This document shows, piece by piece, positions 18,297 to 26,806 of a stretch of DNA of 64,000 bases. Where the stretch lies: contig JASBTX010000002.1 in assembly GCA_030148225.1 (NCBI GenBank), positions 147,736-211,735 of the forward strand, in the 5' to 3' direction. Every line of letters begins with the position of its first letter. The first letter of the stretch is position 1. Source of the DNA: Paracoccaceae bacterium (lineage in GTDB: Bacteria; Pseudomonadota; Alphaproteobacteria; Rhodobacterales; Rhodobacteraceae). The translations under genes and the position numbers were made by a program. Under the pieces are notes generated by a model, which was not told where the DNA came from, searched no databases, and worked only from the letters and a program-made list of their open reading frames with translations.

Positions 18297-19373
18297 ATGG
18301 CGAATTTCGCGGATGCAATTGAGGAATCGCAGGCCCAGGTGCGGCAAGCCCAGGCCAAAATCGCCGAACTCTCCTCGAAGATCGAAACGGCCCAGGACAA
18401 GCTGAAGGCCGGGCAGGACATTTCCGTCGACATCGAGAATGCCACGCTTGAGGATGTGCACGCGCATTCGGAACTGATGAATGCCAACATCGCCGAGCTG
18501 ATCATGGGGCTGGATGATGTCACCGCCAGCTTTTCCAAGGATTTCGACGAGATGCGCGACAAGACGGGCTGGGAAAGCTTTGTCGGCATATTCTCGAAGC
18601 AGCGTTCCGAGAGCCTGCGCCAGGAGCGGATGCGCACGGCCTCGATCGATGACAAACTGCAGGATCTGATCGCCAAATCCGATACGATCACGCGGCTTTT
18701 GCAGGATCAGCTGAACGTGCTGAACACACATAAGGAACGGGTCGAGGGCAACCTGTCGACCACGCTGTCCGACCGCGAGGCGGTCGTGGGTGAACTGGAG
18801 AGCATCAAGGCCGAACTCGTGGGCATGGACGCCCCGATCATCGAACTGGAAAACAAGATCAGCGTCGAACAGGACGCCGCCACACGCACCAAGCTGGAAA
18901 CTGAGCTGGCGGAAATGAACGCCAAATACAATGAGCTGGCCCAGCGCGAACAGGTCAAACTGGCCGAGAGCCAGACGCTGGAGCGCTATATCGAAAAGGG
19001 CAAGAGCTGGGTCGACAGCTTGCAGAACCAGGCCGCCACGCAGATGGTGCTGATCAACAAGCTGGAAACCGATACCAAGCAGCGCGTGGTTCTTTATGAC
19101 GCGCTGACCAAATCGCTGAAAACCGCCCAGCAGCAGGATGTGGCCCACCGTATCAACGAGATTGGCGTTGCCACCGATCAGGAGGCGCAATCGGCCATGG
19201 CCGCCATCGGTTCGGCCACCAACAGCCGCATGGCCGAGATGATGGAAAAACACGAAGACCACATGGTTTTTGCGCGCAAAGTGCTGGAAGAAAAGGCCAA
19301 ATCCGACGAACGTTTTGCACGCCGCTTTGAAAAGATCGTCGAGAAACACGACAAGAACCTTTACGGGGCATGA
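18297..19373 (+). CDS. Long coiled-coil protein of unknown function
   Basis: 358 residues, nearly all helical. Heptad-like segments run from residue 1 to about 55, 120 to 250, and 290 to 350, and charged residues dominate. There is no signal peptide, membrane helix or catalytic motif. A single globular-looking patch (DKTGWESFVGIFSKQ, about 90-105) resembles the RTFWERLLGR patch of the TelA protein encoded at 30106. The overall look is that of a TelA-like or PspA-like helical scaffold, though no family was confirmed. GAGGGG precedes the ATG. It opens a same-strand cassette with an unknown protein (19458), an AAA+ ATPase (20673) and others, suggesting a structural or adaptor role for that ATPase. 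Confidence 0.75.
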   Translation: MANFADAIEESQAQVRQAQAKIAELSSKIETAQDKLKAGQDISVDIENATLEDVHAHSELMNANIAELIMGLDDVTASFSKDFDEMRDKTGWESFVGIFSKQRSESLRQERMRTASIDDKLQDLIAKSDTITRLLQDQLNVLNTHKERVEGNLSTTLSDREAVVGELESIKAELVGMDAPIIELENKISVEQDAATRTKLETELAEMNAKYNELAQREQVKLAESQTLERYIEKGKSWVDSLQNQAATQMVLINKLETDTKQRVVLYDALTKSLKTAQQQDVAHRINEIGVATDQEAQSAMAAIGSATNSRMAEMMEKHEDHMVFARKVLEEKAKSDERFARRFEKIVEKHDKNLYGA

Positions 19374-19457
19374 ACGATCCATCCGGCATTCCGGCCCCGG
19401 CAGGGTTGGTGATCATGCGGGCAGCAGAACGGCCCGGCCTGCCCGAGGCAGTGCAGC

Positions 19458-20585
19458 ATGGCTGAGGCACTGACATTCAACCACAAGACGTTGGACGATG
19501 CCTATTCAACCCGGCGCTATTTCGCCAAGTTCGAGCGGATCATCCCGCATCTTCGGAAGGTGTCGGAACTCTCTGTCTCTGAAGGTCAGATCAGCGAGGC
19601 CGAGGCGCGGATCATTCAAGATTACCTTGCCGCGCTTGGCAATGGTTTTGCCGCGCTCAGCTACAAATACCTGATGGCCGGGCGGCTGCGCGCCGAGGTT
19701 CATCCGCTGCTCAGGATCGACAAGCGCGACAGCGGCTTTCCGGTCTATTCCGAGATCCTGCAAATGGCCACGGATGCGCTGCAGGCCGACAAGCACCTCG
19801 CGCGGCTGCCTTCGCGCGACCAGCTGAAAAAGGACATGGTGCGCCATGTGCTGAACGAGGGCACCTCGCCCATACGGCTGCAATATGCAATGGCGCAGCG
19901 GGAATATTACGAGCGGATATTCACCGAAGAGATATTCTGGGCCCAGAATGATCCGCAGGCATTCTGGCAGCGCGATATCACCCGCCATCACCGCGCCTAT
20001 CTGGTGCATTGGGCGAAATATGACAGCCAGACAAACGTGCCGGCCATCTATGTGATGATGCTGGAGGATACGGGGCGGCGCGCCCTGCCCACGGATGAGC
20101 GCCGCTGGCCCGAGGTGCAGCAGCATCTGATGGCGCAATCGGTATCGGCGCTGAAGCTTTTGACCATCGCCAAGGGGTTTGACGAGGATTTCGACGATCT
20201 GCACCCGAAACTGCTGCGCCGGTTTCATCTGGGTCCGATGTATTCGCATCATTTCACCGAACAGGAGGGTCCGCTGCGCGATATCCTGGCCGAGGCCAGC
20301 GGCGTTGCCGGGCTGGACTGGGCGCTGGCCTGGACGGTGGAAACCCTGCAGTCAAAAGAGACGCGCACGGAAAAGAGCGGTTTCTTTTCGAGCGCCGAGC
20401 GCGAAGTATTCGCGCTGGATCATCTGGACCCGGCGGGGATTGATGCCGGGGCAACCGATACGCGGCGGGCATTGATCATGCCGCATCGCGCCTATCAGAC
20501 GCTGGAAGAGGCCGATCCCCCCGGTCTGGCGGGGACGCGCAGATATGTGGTGGGCAAGAATGACAGGATATTGAGCTATCGGTAG
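19458..20585 (+). CDS. Conserved-looking hypothetical protein in AAA+ cassette
   Basis: 375 residues, soluble, mostly helical in the first 290. Distinctive segments include PVYSEILQMATDAL, TRHHRAYLVHWAKYDSQ and LRRFHLGPMYSHHF (a His-rich patch). No nucleotide-binding, membrane or catalytic signature was recognised. It lies 84 bases after the coiled-coil gene and 87 bases before the AAA+ gene on the same strand, so co-expression is likely. GAGG lies about nine bases before ATG. Function unknown. Confidence 0.7.
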   Translation: MAEALTFNHKTLDDAYSTRRYFAKFERIIPHLRKVSELSVSEGQISEAEARIIQDYLAALGNGFAALSYKYLMAGRLRAEVHPLLRIDKRDSGFPVYSEILQMATDALQADKHLARLPSRDQLKKDMVRHVLNEGTSPIRLQYAMAQREYYERIFTEEIFWAQNDPQAFWQRDITRHHRAYLVHWAKYDSQTNVPAIYVMMLEDTGRRALPTDERRWPEVQQHLMAQSVSALKLLTIAKGFDEDFDDLHPKLLRRFHLGPMYSHHFTEQEGPLRDILAEASGVAGLDWALAWTVETLQSKETRTEKSGFFSSAEREVFALDHLDPAGIDAGATDTRRALIMPHRAYQTLEEADPPGLAGTRRYVVGKNDRILSYR

Positions 20586-20587
20586 GG

Positions 20588-20630
20588 TCGGGACGCCTCT
20601 GGCGGGAGTATTTGGGCAAAGAAGAAGACA
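20588..20630. repeat. Rhodobacterales-type extragenic repeat, copy 1
   Basis: The stretch with GCGGGAGTATTTGGGCAAA followed by GAAGAAG lies directly after the stop of the 19458 gene. I recognise this GGGTATTTGGGCAAAGAAGAAG-like sequence as an element scattered between genes in Rhodobacterales. A related, more diverged copy is at about 43423-43451. Confidence 0.6.
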
Positions 20631-20672
20631 GGGGCTGTCAAAGGCCGGAAGTGGTGGGAAAGAGAGGGGCGC

Positions 20673-22607
20673 ATGGGTACGACGGGTGATCTGATGGAAC
20701 TGCGGGAGGATGATATCCGCGCGCAATATCCGGCGGCAGAGGCGATGCTGACGGGATTTGATCACGCCCCGCGGCTGGCAAAACCGGTTGAGACCGCGCG
20801 CACCGAGAGATCGGCGGGGCTGGGCACGCGCCGGCGCTTTCGCTCGACCACGCCGGGCCTTGCCGCGCGTTCGACCGCGCGCCCGGACGGTGTCGCGCTT
20901 CTGGAGCGGATATTTTCGACGGACGGGGACGATCCGATTGCATCGCCCCTGCAGGCGACGGTGGCGCGCGGGCTCAGGCGGTCACTGGCGGTGGGCCTTG
21001 CGCTGGCTGAAAACTATGGCGCGCAGACGGGCCTTGGCGAATTGATGAAGGATAATCTGGAGGGGCGGCTAGAGCGGAACCGGTCGCCGGAATTTGGCGA
21101 ATTGCTGAGCGCTGCGTCGCTGATCGCGCTTTTTGGTTTTGCCAATCACGGGGCGGCGCAGCTGGCGGGGTCGGGCACGCAGGAAGACGCCGGGATCGAT
21201 GCCGATCCGACCGAGATACTGACCGACAACCCCCAACTGGCACTGCGCGGCGTTCTGTGGGAGCTGGATCAGCTGCTGGTGCAGCACGCGGATGACGACA
21301 ATCTGGCGGAAGTGGCCGAGACCTATCTGGCCGCGCTGCGCGACAGGGTTGCGGCGCGGGCCGCCAACACGCCAAGGCTGGAGCCGTTTCACGGTGCCAG
21401 CTACCGCATCGAGGCCGATGATTTCGAGATCAGTGGTTTCACCCCGTCAAGCGCGCGCAAATCGACGACGCTGACCATGAGCTTCAAGAAGCCCAACGAG
21501 GTGGTGGGCAATCACATCGCCAAGTATCAGGCGATGAAGCTTTCCAAGATGCTGATGGCCTATGATTTCGAGCGCAAGCTGAACCCGTTTGCCGAACTGG
21601 GCGGGTTCATCTTTACCTTCATGGGCGACGGCAAACCCGGCACGGGCAAGACAACGCTGATCCAGATGATGGCGGGCATGATCAATGATTACTGTGCCCA
21701 TGCCGGTTATGCGTTTAGGTACCAGAACCTCTCGACCGAGAGCATCGACAGCTATCAGGGGAAATCGGCGCAGAATGCGAAAGCCTTTGTCAACAATGTG
21801 CTGGACCCGCATGTCATCGGCTTTGGCACCATTGACGATATCGACCAGCTGGCGGGCAAGCGCGGTGACCGGCAATCATCGGCGGGGCAGCTGGAGATTA
21901 CGGCGGTACTAATGGAAAGCTTTGCCGGGGCCAACACGGTGGTGCGCGGCAATTGTACCTTTGGCATGTTCTCGAACTATCCCGAGAATGTCGATGACGC
22001 GCTGCGCCAGCGGGCCGGGGCGCGGTTTCTGGTCGACGGGCCGCAGACTCGCGAGGATTATATCGACATCCTGCACCTCTTGATGGGCAAGAATCACGAT
22101 ATCCCGGTGGGCGCGCACGAGCTGTTCGCGGCGCAGGAGATCAAGAAGGCCGTCGCAGCCAGCTATGAGAGCCATGCGCGCCCGCATGAAGAGGGGCTGA
22201 TGCGGGTCTTTGAGCGGGTACATGCAGAGATCGGCGATCTGGACACGATCGCAAAGCTGGGCACTTACCTGAAGGGCATTCAGGAGGCCGATGAGCGTTT
22301 CACCGGCCGCGCGATCAAGAACATCACCGATGCGGTGAAGGTGCGGGCGATGGATTTTGAACTGCCCGACGAGTGGATGGAGGATCTGGACCTGTTCCTG
22401 CGCAAGGATTACGCGACCAAGAGCGCGATGATTTCCGAACTGGCGCAGCCGATCACGGTGGAGATGGTGATCCAGGAAATCAACCGCTATGCCGATAGCG
22501 AGTTCCGCTATGCCGATAAATCTGACGAGGTGGCGATTGAGAATGCGGTGCGCGAGATGGGGCGTATGGAGGAGGCCAAGCGGCGATATCTGGAGGGGAA
22601 AGGGTGA
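20673..22607 (+). CDS. AAA+ ATPase of unknown function
   Basis: 644 residues. The N-terminal 280 residues are helical and unrecognised. The AAA+ core has Walker A GDGKPGTGKTT (318-328), a Walker B-like strand FGTIDDID (residues D388-D391 acidic), sensor-1 type SNYPENVDDALRQRAGARF (434-452) with Arg residues in arginine-finger positions, then a helical C-terminal region ending in a charged helix. The order matches classical AAA proteins (Vps4/FtsH/katanin-like) rather than ABC or RecA types. No protease or HTH domain is attached, so it likely remodels a protein partner. AGAGGGG precedes ATG. Neighbours are a coiled-coil protein and two unknown proteins on the same strand. Confidence 0.8.
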   Translation: MGTTGDLMELREDDIRAQYPAAEAMLTGFDHAPRLAKPVETARTERSAGLGTRRRFRSTTPGLAARSTARPDGVALLERIFSTDGDDPIASPLQATVARGLRRSLAVGLALAENYGAQTGLGELMKDNLEGRLERNRSPEFGELLSAASLIALFGFANHGAAQLAGSGTQEDAGIDADPTEILTDNPQLALRGVLWELDQLLVQHADDDNLAEVAETYLAALRDRVAARAANTPRLEPFHGASYRIEADDFEISGFTPSSARKSTTLTMSFKKPNEVVGNHIAKYQAMKLSKMLMAYDFERKLNPFAELGGFIFTFMGDGKPGTGKTTLIQMMAGMINDYCAHAGYAFRYQNLSTESIDSYQGKSAQNAKAFVNNVLDPHVIGFGTIDDIDQLAGKRGDRQSSAGQLEITAVLMESFAGANTVVRGNCTFGMFSNYPENVDDALRQRAGARFLVDGPQTREDYIDILHLLMGKNHDIPVGAHELFAAQEIKKAVAASYESHARPHEEGLMRVFERVHAEIGDLDTIAKLGTYLKGIQEADERFTGRAIKNITDAVKVRAMDFELPDEWMEDLDLFLRKDYATKSAMISELAQPITVEMVIQEINRYADSEFRYADKSDEVAIENAVREMGRMEEAKRRYLEGKG

Positions 22608-22761
22608 CGAAGGCTGGCGTGAAGCAGATAAACATGCGCTCAACCTTCGCAATGCGGCGCGCCCTGCCCTGCCCGGTGGTTGGTTGGCCTGCGGCGGGGC
22701 CTCAGGGCGCTGCGCGCGCGCCCTTTATGTTTCGCGTGCGACATAATCGGGATCACTGCTC

Positions 22762-24150
22762 ATGATGCGCCTTGTCAAAGCCGGCCTGATGTTTGGCAAT
22801 CTTTATCCCGTCCGGGCGGGGGCGATGGTGGAGCGGTATAACCGGGCGCTCAGGCATCTGACGGGTAAGGAGACGGCGCTGGAGGAGTTTCACGTCGATA
22901 TTTCCGGCTATTCGCCCGAGATCGGGGATGAGTTTGGCGATCTTCTCTATCTCAACCCCAATGGCTGCAATCGTCAGTTCATCCTGTTGTCGACCGATCA
23001 GAAAACCGCACCGCTGCTGAATACGCAGTTTTCGACCTCACGTTCGATCATCCGCCGGTTCATCGAGGAAAACGAAGAGCAGCTTTTTGCGCTGACCGCA
23101 CGCGAGGCGGTGGCGGGGGAATTGGTGAATTCGATCTTTGTCGTCTCGTCGCCGCGCGATCTTTTTGCGATCCGCGAGATCGAGATCGAGGCCGACACAG
23201 TTCAGTCGCATGTCAAGGACAGCCAGAAACTGAACGCGATGATCACCCGGTTTACCGAAGAGCCGGATGCATGGTGGGATGATGTGCTGATCGCCGATAT
23301 GATCGAACTGGGCAAGCGCACCGGCGATATCACGCGCAATCCTGTGGCGCTGGAGCATATGAAATTCGCGCAGGGCAATTTCTATACCCGCCATTTTGGC
23401 GGGCTCTATGTCTTTCGCGACGATGTGGAACCGACGGTGATCGCCGCCGATCCGGAACTTGATCTGACGGACCTGCCGGTCAAGAATGCGCTGACCTTCA
23501 AAGATCGCAGCAAGATCGCGAAATTCCTCAAGAAAAATGCGCTGGTCGAGCCGATCGTCAAGGCAACCGGGAGTGCCGCCACGGCGGTGTTGCAGCAAAA
23601 GATCGACTTTATCACCATCCACGCCGCTGCCGATCTGGGGCTGGATCTGACCGGGCTGGACCGGCGCCAGATGCGTGGCGTCATACGTCAGAGCCTGGAT
23701 AACATGCCGCCCGAGTTCTTTGGCCTGAGCGATCTTTTGCGGTGGGCGCGGGATGATGCGCCCTGGCCACGGATCACGTCGGAACATCCGGCCTATTTCT
23801 ATTCACTGCGCGCGGCACAGCACTGGCACAAGGATCTGGTCAACATGCTGCTGGCCGATCTCTCGCGGCTGGATTTTCGCCAGCTTTACATTTTTCACAA
23901 GGACGCGTTCTACGATGACTATCGTGGCTGGAGCGACACCAAAAAAGACTATGTCGTCAAATTCCTGAGCGAGGAATATGCCATCGACAAGGCCGGGGCA
24001 CGGGCCGAGCTGTTCGGGCCGGAACCGGATATGGAAAATACCGAGCCCAAGGCACCCCCGCCCCGTCCGTCAAGCGGGTCGCGCAAACGAAAACAGGATG
24101 ATATGATCGATATCGTCGGGCCATGGGGAGCCCTGAGGACGCCACGATGA
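22762..24150 (+). CDS. Hypothetical protein in AAA+ cassette
   Basis: 462 residues, soluble mixed alpha/beta protein. Segments of note: FGNLYPVRAGAMVERYNRAL near the N-terminus, SPEIGDEFGDLLYLNPNGCNRQFILLS, and IYIFHKDAFYDDYRGWSD-like aromatic stretch (about 380-395). A proline/lysine-rich low-complexity tail (about 425-450) ends the protein. I have a vague recollection of a DUF family for such alphaproteobacterial proteins but cannot name it securely. Its stop overlaps the ATG of the next gene (ATGA at 24147-24150), indicating coupling to a small membrane protein. The 154-base gap before it has no other gene. Confidence 0.7.
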   Translation: MMRLVKAGLMFGNLYPVRAGAMVERYNRALRHLTGKETALEEFHVDISGYSPEIGDEFGDLLYLNPNGCNRQFILLSTDQKTAPLLNTQFSTSRSIIRRFIEENEEQLFALTAREAVAGELVNSIFVVSSPRDLFAIREIEIEADTVQSHVKDSQKLNAMITRFTEEPDAWWDDVLIADMIELGKRTGDITRNPVALEHMKFAQGNFYTRHFGGLYVFRDDVEPTVIAADPELDLTDLPVKNALTFKDRSKIAKFLKKNALVEPIVKATGSAATAVLQQKIDFITIHAAADLGLDLTGLDRRQMRGVIRQSLDNMPPEFFGLSDLLRWARDDAPWPRITSEHPAYFYSLRAAQHWHKDLVNMLLADLSRLDFRQLYIFHKDAFYDDYRGWSDTKKDYVVKFLSEEYAIDKAGARAELFGPEPDMENTEPKAPPPRPSSGSRKRKQDDMIDIVGPWGALRTPR

Positions 24151-24416
24151 TCCTTGTCTGGATCCGCAATGTTCTGGCGATATTCGTGATCGCGCTTGTC
24201 GTCTATCTGTGGGTGTCAACACGCGACAGCGCCGATGCGCGCGAAGCAGCGCAGCGCCGCTATGACCGGGACCGCCCGGCGATGCCGCGCACGGAGTTCA
24301 TCGACCGGGAAATGCTCCGCTATCGCAGCTCATTTCGGGCACGGCTGATCAAATCGATCTTTCTCTTGCCTATATTACTGGCTGTGATCCTGTTGTATCT
24401 GGCCAACCGGACCTGA
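24147..24416 (+). CDS. Small two-helix membrane protein
   Basis: 89 residues from ATG 24147 (MILVWIRNVLAIF). Membrane helices at about 2-20 and 64-86 flank a basic, Arg-rich cytoplasmic or periplasmic loop. The start overlaps the preceding stop by four bases. It probably anchors or partners the cassette proteins at the membrane; no family was recognised. Confidence 0.65.
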   Translation: MILVWIRNVLAIFVIALVVYLWVSTRDSADAREAAQRRYDRDRPAMPRTEFIDREMLRYRSSFRARLIKSIFLLPILLAVILLYLANRT

Positions 24417-24439
24417 ATTCGAACGCGACGGAGACCCGC

Positions 24440-25075
24440 ATGCGCTATGTAAAATGGACATTGATCGCCCTTGTGGCCCTGATCGTGGTGGCGTTCTTTC
24501 ACTATACGCTGCCGTCGCGCGACGTGGTGCGCATCGTCGGGACCGAGGTCAAACGTCAGGATGTGGGCCGCGCGCCATGGTTCTGGGCCTCGACCGATGC
24601 GGGTACGGCCACGGGTGACACGCGGGATGTGCGCTTTATCAACGCGGTTTGGCCCAACGGGAATGTGCGTGTCTACCGCAACGAGGATACCAACTGGGGC
24701 TGGCCGCCCTATCTGAAGTTCGATTCCGGCAATCTGACCGCGCAGGCGCAGGAACTGGCAGGGCGGGACGAGACCACCTGGGTTGCTGTCAGCCATTATG
24801 GTTGGCGCATCAAGCTCTTGTCGATCTTTCCCAATGCTTACCGCATCCGCGAGGTGTCGGGGCCGGATGTGTTCCTTGTGCCATGGTTCAATATCGTTTT
24901 CCTCGGCCTTCTGGCCTTGGGCGGCTGGCTGATCTTTCGCAGATTGCGCCGCCTCAAGGAGGAACATATCGATCCGGTGGCCGACAGGATCGAGGATGCC
25001 GCCGACACGGTCGGGGCAGAATTCAAGGAACGACAATCGGCGTGGCGAAACTTCTGGAAACGCTGGTTCGGTTAG
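24440..25075 (+). CDS. DUF1523-family membrane protein
   Basis: 211 residues. N-terminal membrane anchor (about 6-22), then an extracytoplasmic domain with LPSRDVVRIVGTEVKR, NGNVRVYRNEDTNWGWPPYLKFDSG and WVAVSHYGWRIKLLSIFPNA, a second membrane helix at about 155-173 and an amphipathic charged tail. The first conserved block is the one I associate with DUF1523. Function is unknown. It follows the small membrane gene by 23 bases, on the same strand as the AAA+ cassette. Confidence 0.75.
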   Translation: MRYVKWTLIALVALIVVAFFHYTLPSRDVVRIVGTEVKRQDVGRAPWFWASTDAGTATGDTRDVRFINAVWPNGNVRVYRNEDTNWGWPPYLKFDSGNLTAQAQELAGRDETTWVAVSHYGWRIKLLSIFPNAYRIREVSGPDVFLVPWFNIVFLGLLALGGWLIFRRLRRLKEEHIDPVADRIEDAADTVGAEFKERQSAWRNFWKRWFG

Positions 25076-25085
25076 GACCGCGCGG

Positions 25086-25604
25086 TCAGGGCATCAGCAC
25101 CATATTGCGCGCAAATTCCGCGCTCTCTTCGGTATTGTCGTCATAGATGATACGGATCGACACGCTCTCGACCGATTTCAAGGGCAGTTCCGTATACGGC
25201 AGCCGGCCCTCGGCCTTGATGGCATTGGGGGCGGCGGTATCCAGATAGCAGGGCTCCATTTCCCACGGCGTTTCGGCCGGGGCGCCGTTGACGCCGTAAT
25301 AGACGGCATGCAGCCCGCAGCGCCAGGATTCGATCTGGGTGAAATAGATCAGGTCCATCCCATCCCATTCGCGCACGGCAATCCAGCTGGCCTTGGTGGC
25401 CCCGAGGATCGGTTTGACCTCGGTCGCGGTCAGGAAACGGCCTGTCGGGGTCTGATCCTCGGGCGGGGGAAGTGTGGTGGCAGTTTCCGCCATTTCGGTT
25501 TCGTCAACGGCATCGGCAATTTCAGCGCTCATTGGTTCGAAATCGGGCTCGATCGCCGCGAATGAAAATCCCATCGCCGTCAGAAAAAGGAAGAGTTCGA
25601 TCAT
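25086..25604 (-). CDS. Secreted or membrane-anchored hypothetical protein
   Basis: 172 residues starting MIELFLFLTAMGFSFA (start at 25604; a longer frame to 25727 runs through a GC-rich leader without support). The N-terminal hydrophobic segment acts as signal or anchor. The mature part has an acidic linker and a domain with two cysteines (WRCGLHAVYYGVNG, MEPCYLDT) that may form a disulfide, and ends with VSIRIIYDDNTEES. Convergent with the DUF1523 gene, ten bases between stops. No family recognised. Confidence 0.65.
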   Translation of the reverse strand: MIELFLFLTAMGFSFAAIEPDFEPMSAEIADAVDETEMAETATTLPPPEDQTPTGRFLTATEVKPILGATKASWIAVREWDGMDLIYFTQIESWRCGLHAVYYGVNGAPAETPWEMEPCYLDTAAPNAIKAEGRLPYTELPLKSVESVSIRIIYDDNTEESAEFARNMVLMP

Positions 25605-25742
25605 GGAGAATATCCCAATATTGCTGTCACCCGGATGCGGCCGCCCACGCCATCGCGTCAGAGGTGAAACCCCTTTCTGAAACCGGCCGACATACGGTAT
25701 AGTTCTGCAAAACGGGCAAAAACGCAAACGCGGGCATCGGGC

Positions 25743-26729
25743 GTGGCAAACAATTTCAATGTGATGGCGGTCATCCAGTCGGGTCGACTGGAATACGAGG
25801 CGGCGATATTCGCGCTGTCATTTCGGCGGGCAAATCCGAATTTCCGCGGTCGCCTGATCTTTGCCGAACCGCAGCCGGGCAGGAACTGGGCAGGGGACCC
25901 CCGCTCAAAAAATCGCGAAATCCGGGCGCTGTTGCAGGAATTGGGCGGTGAAATCGTGCCCTTCGAGTCGCGCCATTTCGGATCGTCCTATGCCATCGGC
26001 AACAAGATCGAAGGTCTGAAGACCATGCCCGAGGGCCAGCCCTTTGTCTTTTTTGACACGGATACGCTGCATATGGGCCCGCTGGAGGAGGTGCCCTTTG
26101 ATTTTTCGCGCCCGACCGCATCGCTCATGCGGGAAAACACATGGCCCAAGGAAGAGCTTTATGGCCCGACCTTGGGCGAAACGTGGAAATCGCTTTATGA
26201 TCTATTCGGTCTGGATTTCGAGAGTTCGCTCGATCCGCGCGAACCTGATGGCTACTGGCAACGCTATCTCTATTTCAACGCCGGATTTTACTATTATAGC
26301 TGTCCCAAGGTTTTTGGCGATCGCTTTACCGAATATGCGCTGACCATCCGCGATACGCCGCCCCGCGAACTGGTCTGCCAAGAGCTTTACCCGTGGTTGG
26401 ATCAGATCGCGCTGCCCTTGGTCATTCACGGGCTTGGCGGCGGGCGTGATACGCTGGAGCCGGGGTATCTGGACGGGCGCACGACCTGCCATTACCGGGT
26501 GCTGTCGCTGCTTTATGCGCGCGAGGCCGATGCGGTTGTCGAACGCCTTGAAGAGTTGATCGCGCCCAACCGGATCAAGAAGGTTCTCAAGGAATATGAG
26601 CCGCTGAAAAAGCTGGTTTATCAGAAAAAGGGTCACAAGATTCGTGCGATGTTCGACCGTGCCGATCTGCCGCGCCGCGAGCAGAAGATGCGCAACATGA
26701 TCAAAAAGGCCAATCTCTGGATGCGCTAG
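25743..26729 (+). CDS. Putative GT-A-fold glycosyltransferase-like protein
   Basis: 328 residues with a GTG start. FVFFDTDTLHMG (about 100-111) has the Asp-x-Asp arrangement at the end of a strand that in GT-A glycosyltransferases binds metal and nucleotide sugar. FNAGFYYYSCPKVFGDRF and LVCQELYPWLDQIALPLVI are compatible with GT8/GT32-like folds. There is no signal peptide. The C-terminal 60 residues are basic and helical. Acceptor and donor are unknown. It is flanked by a convergent/divergent small secreted gene and a sulfur-metabolism gene, neither informative. Confidence 0.55.
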   Translation: MANNFNVMAVIQSGRLEYEAAIFALSFRRANPNFRGRLIFAEPQPGRNWAGDPRSKNREIRALLQELGGEIVPFESRHFGSSYAIGNKIEGLKTMPEGQPFVFFDTDTLHMGPLEEVPFDFSRPTASLMRENTWPKEELYGPTLGETWKSLYDLFGLDFESSLDPREPDGYWQRYLYFNAGFYYYSCPKVFGDRFTEYALTIRDTPPRELVCQELYPWLDQIALPLVIHGLGGGRDTLEPGYLDGRTTCHYRVLSLLYAREADAVVERLEELIAPNRIKKVLKEYEPLKKLVYQKKGHKIRAMFDRADLPRREQKMRNMIKKANLWMR

Positions 26730-26806
26730 CGCTGGCGCAACAGCTACTTGCTGCCCTTCGCCCAACACCATAGAACCGGAATTGGAATTTCAGACGAAGG
26801 GAACAC

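Noticed and set aside
24123..24146. Eight-residue N-terminal extension of the small membrane protein
   Set aside because: The ATG at 24147 overlaps the upstream stop and starts directly before the first membrane helix; the extension lies in the upstream coding sequence.
26730..26806. SAM-II riboswitch upstream of the O-acetylhomoserine sulfhydrylase gene
   Set aside because: Expected in some alphaproteobacteria, but the 77-base leader lacks the conserved pseudoknot core and spacing.
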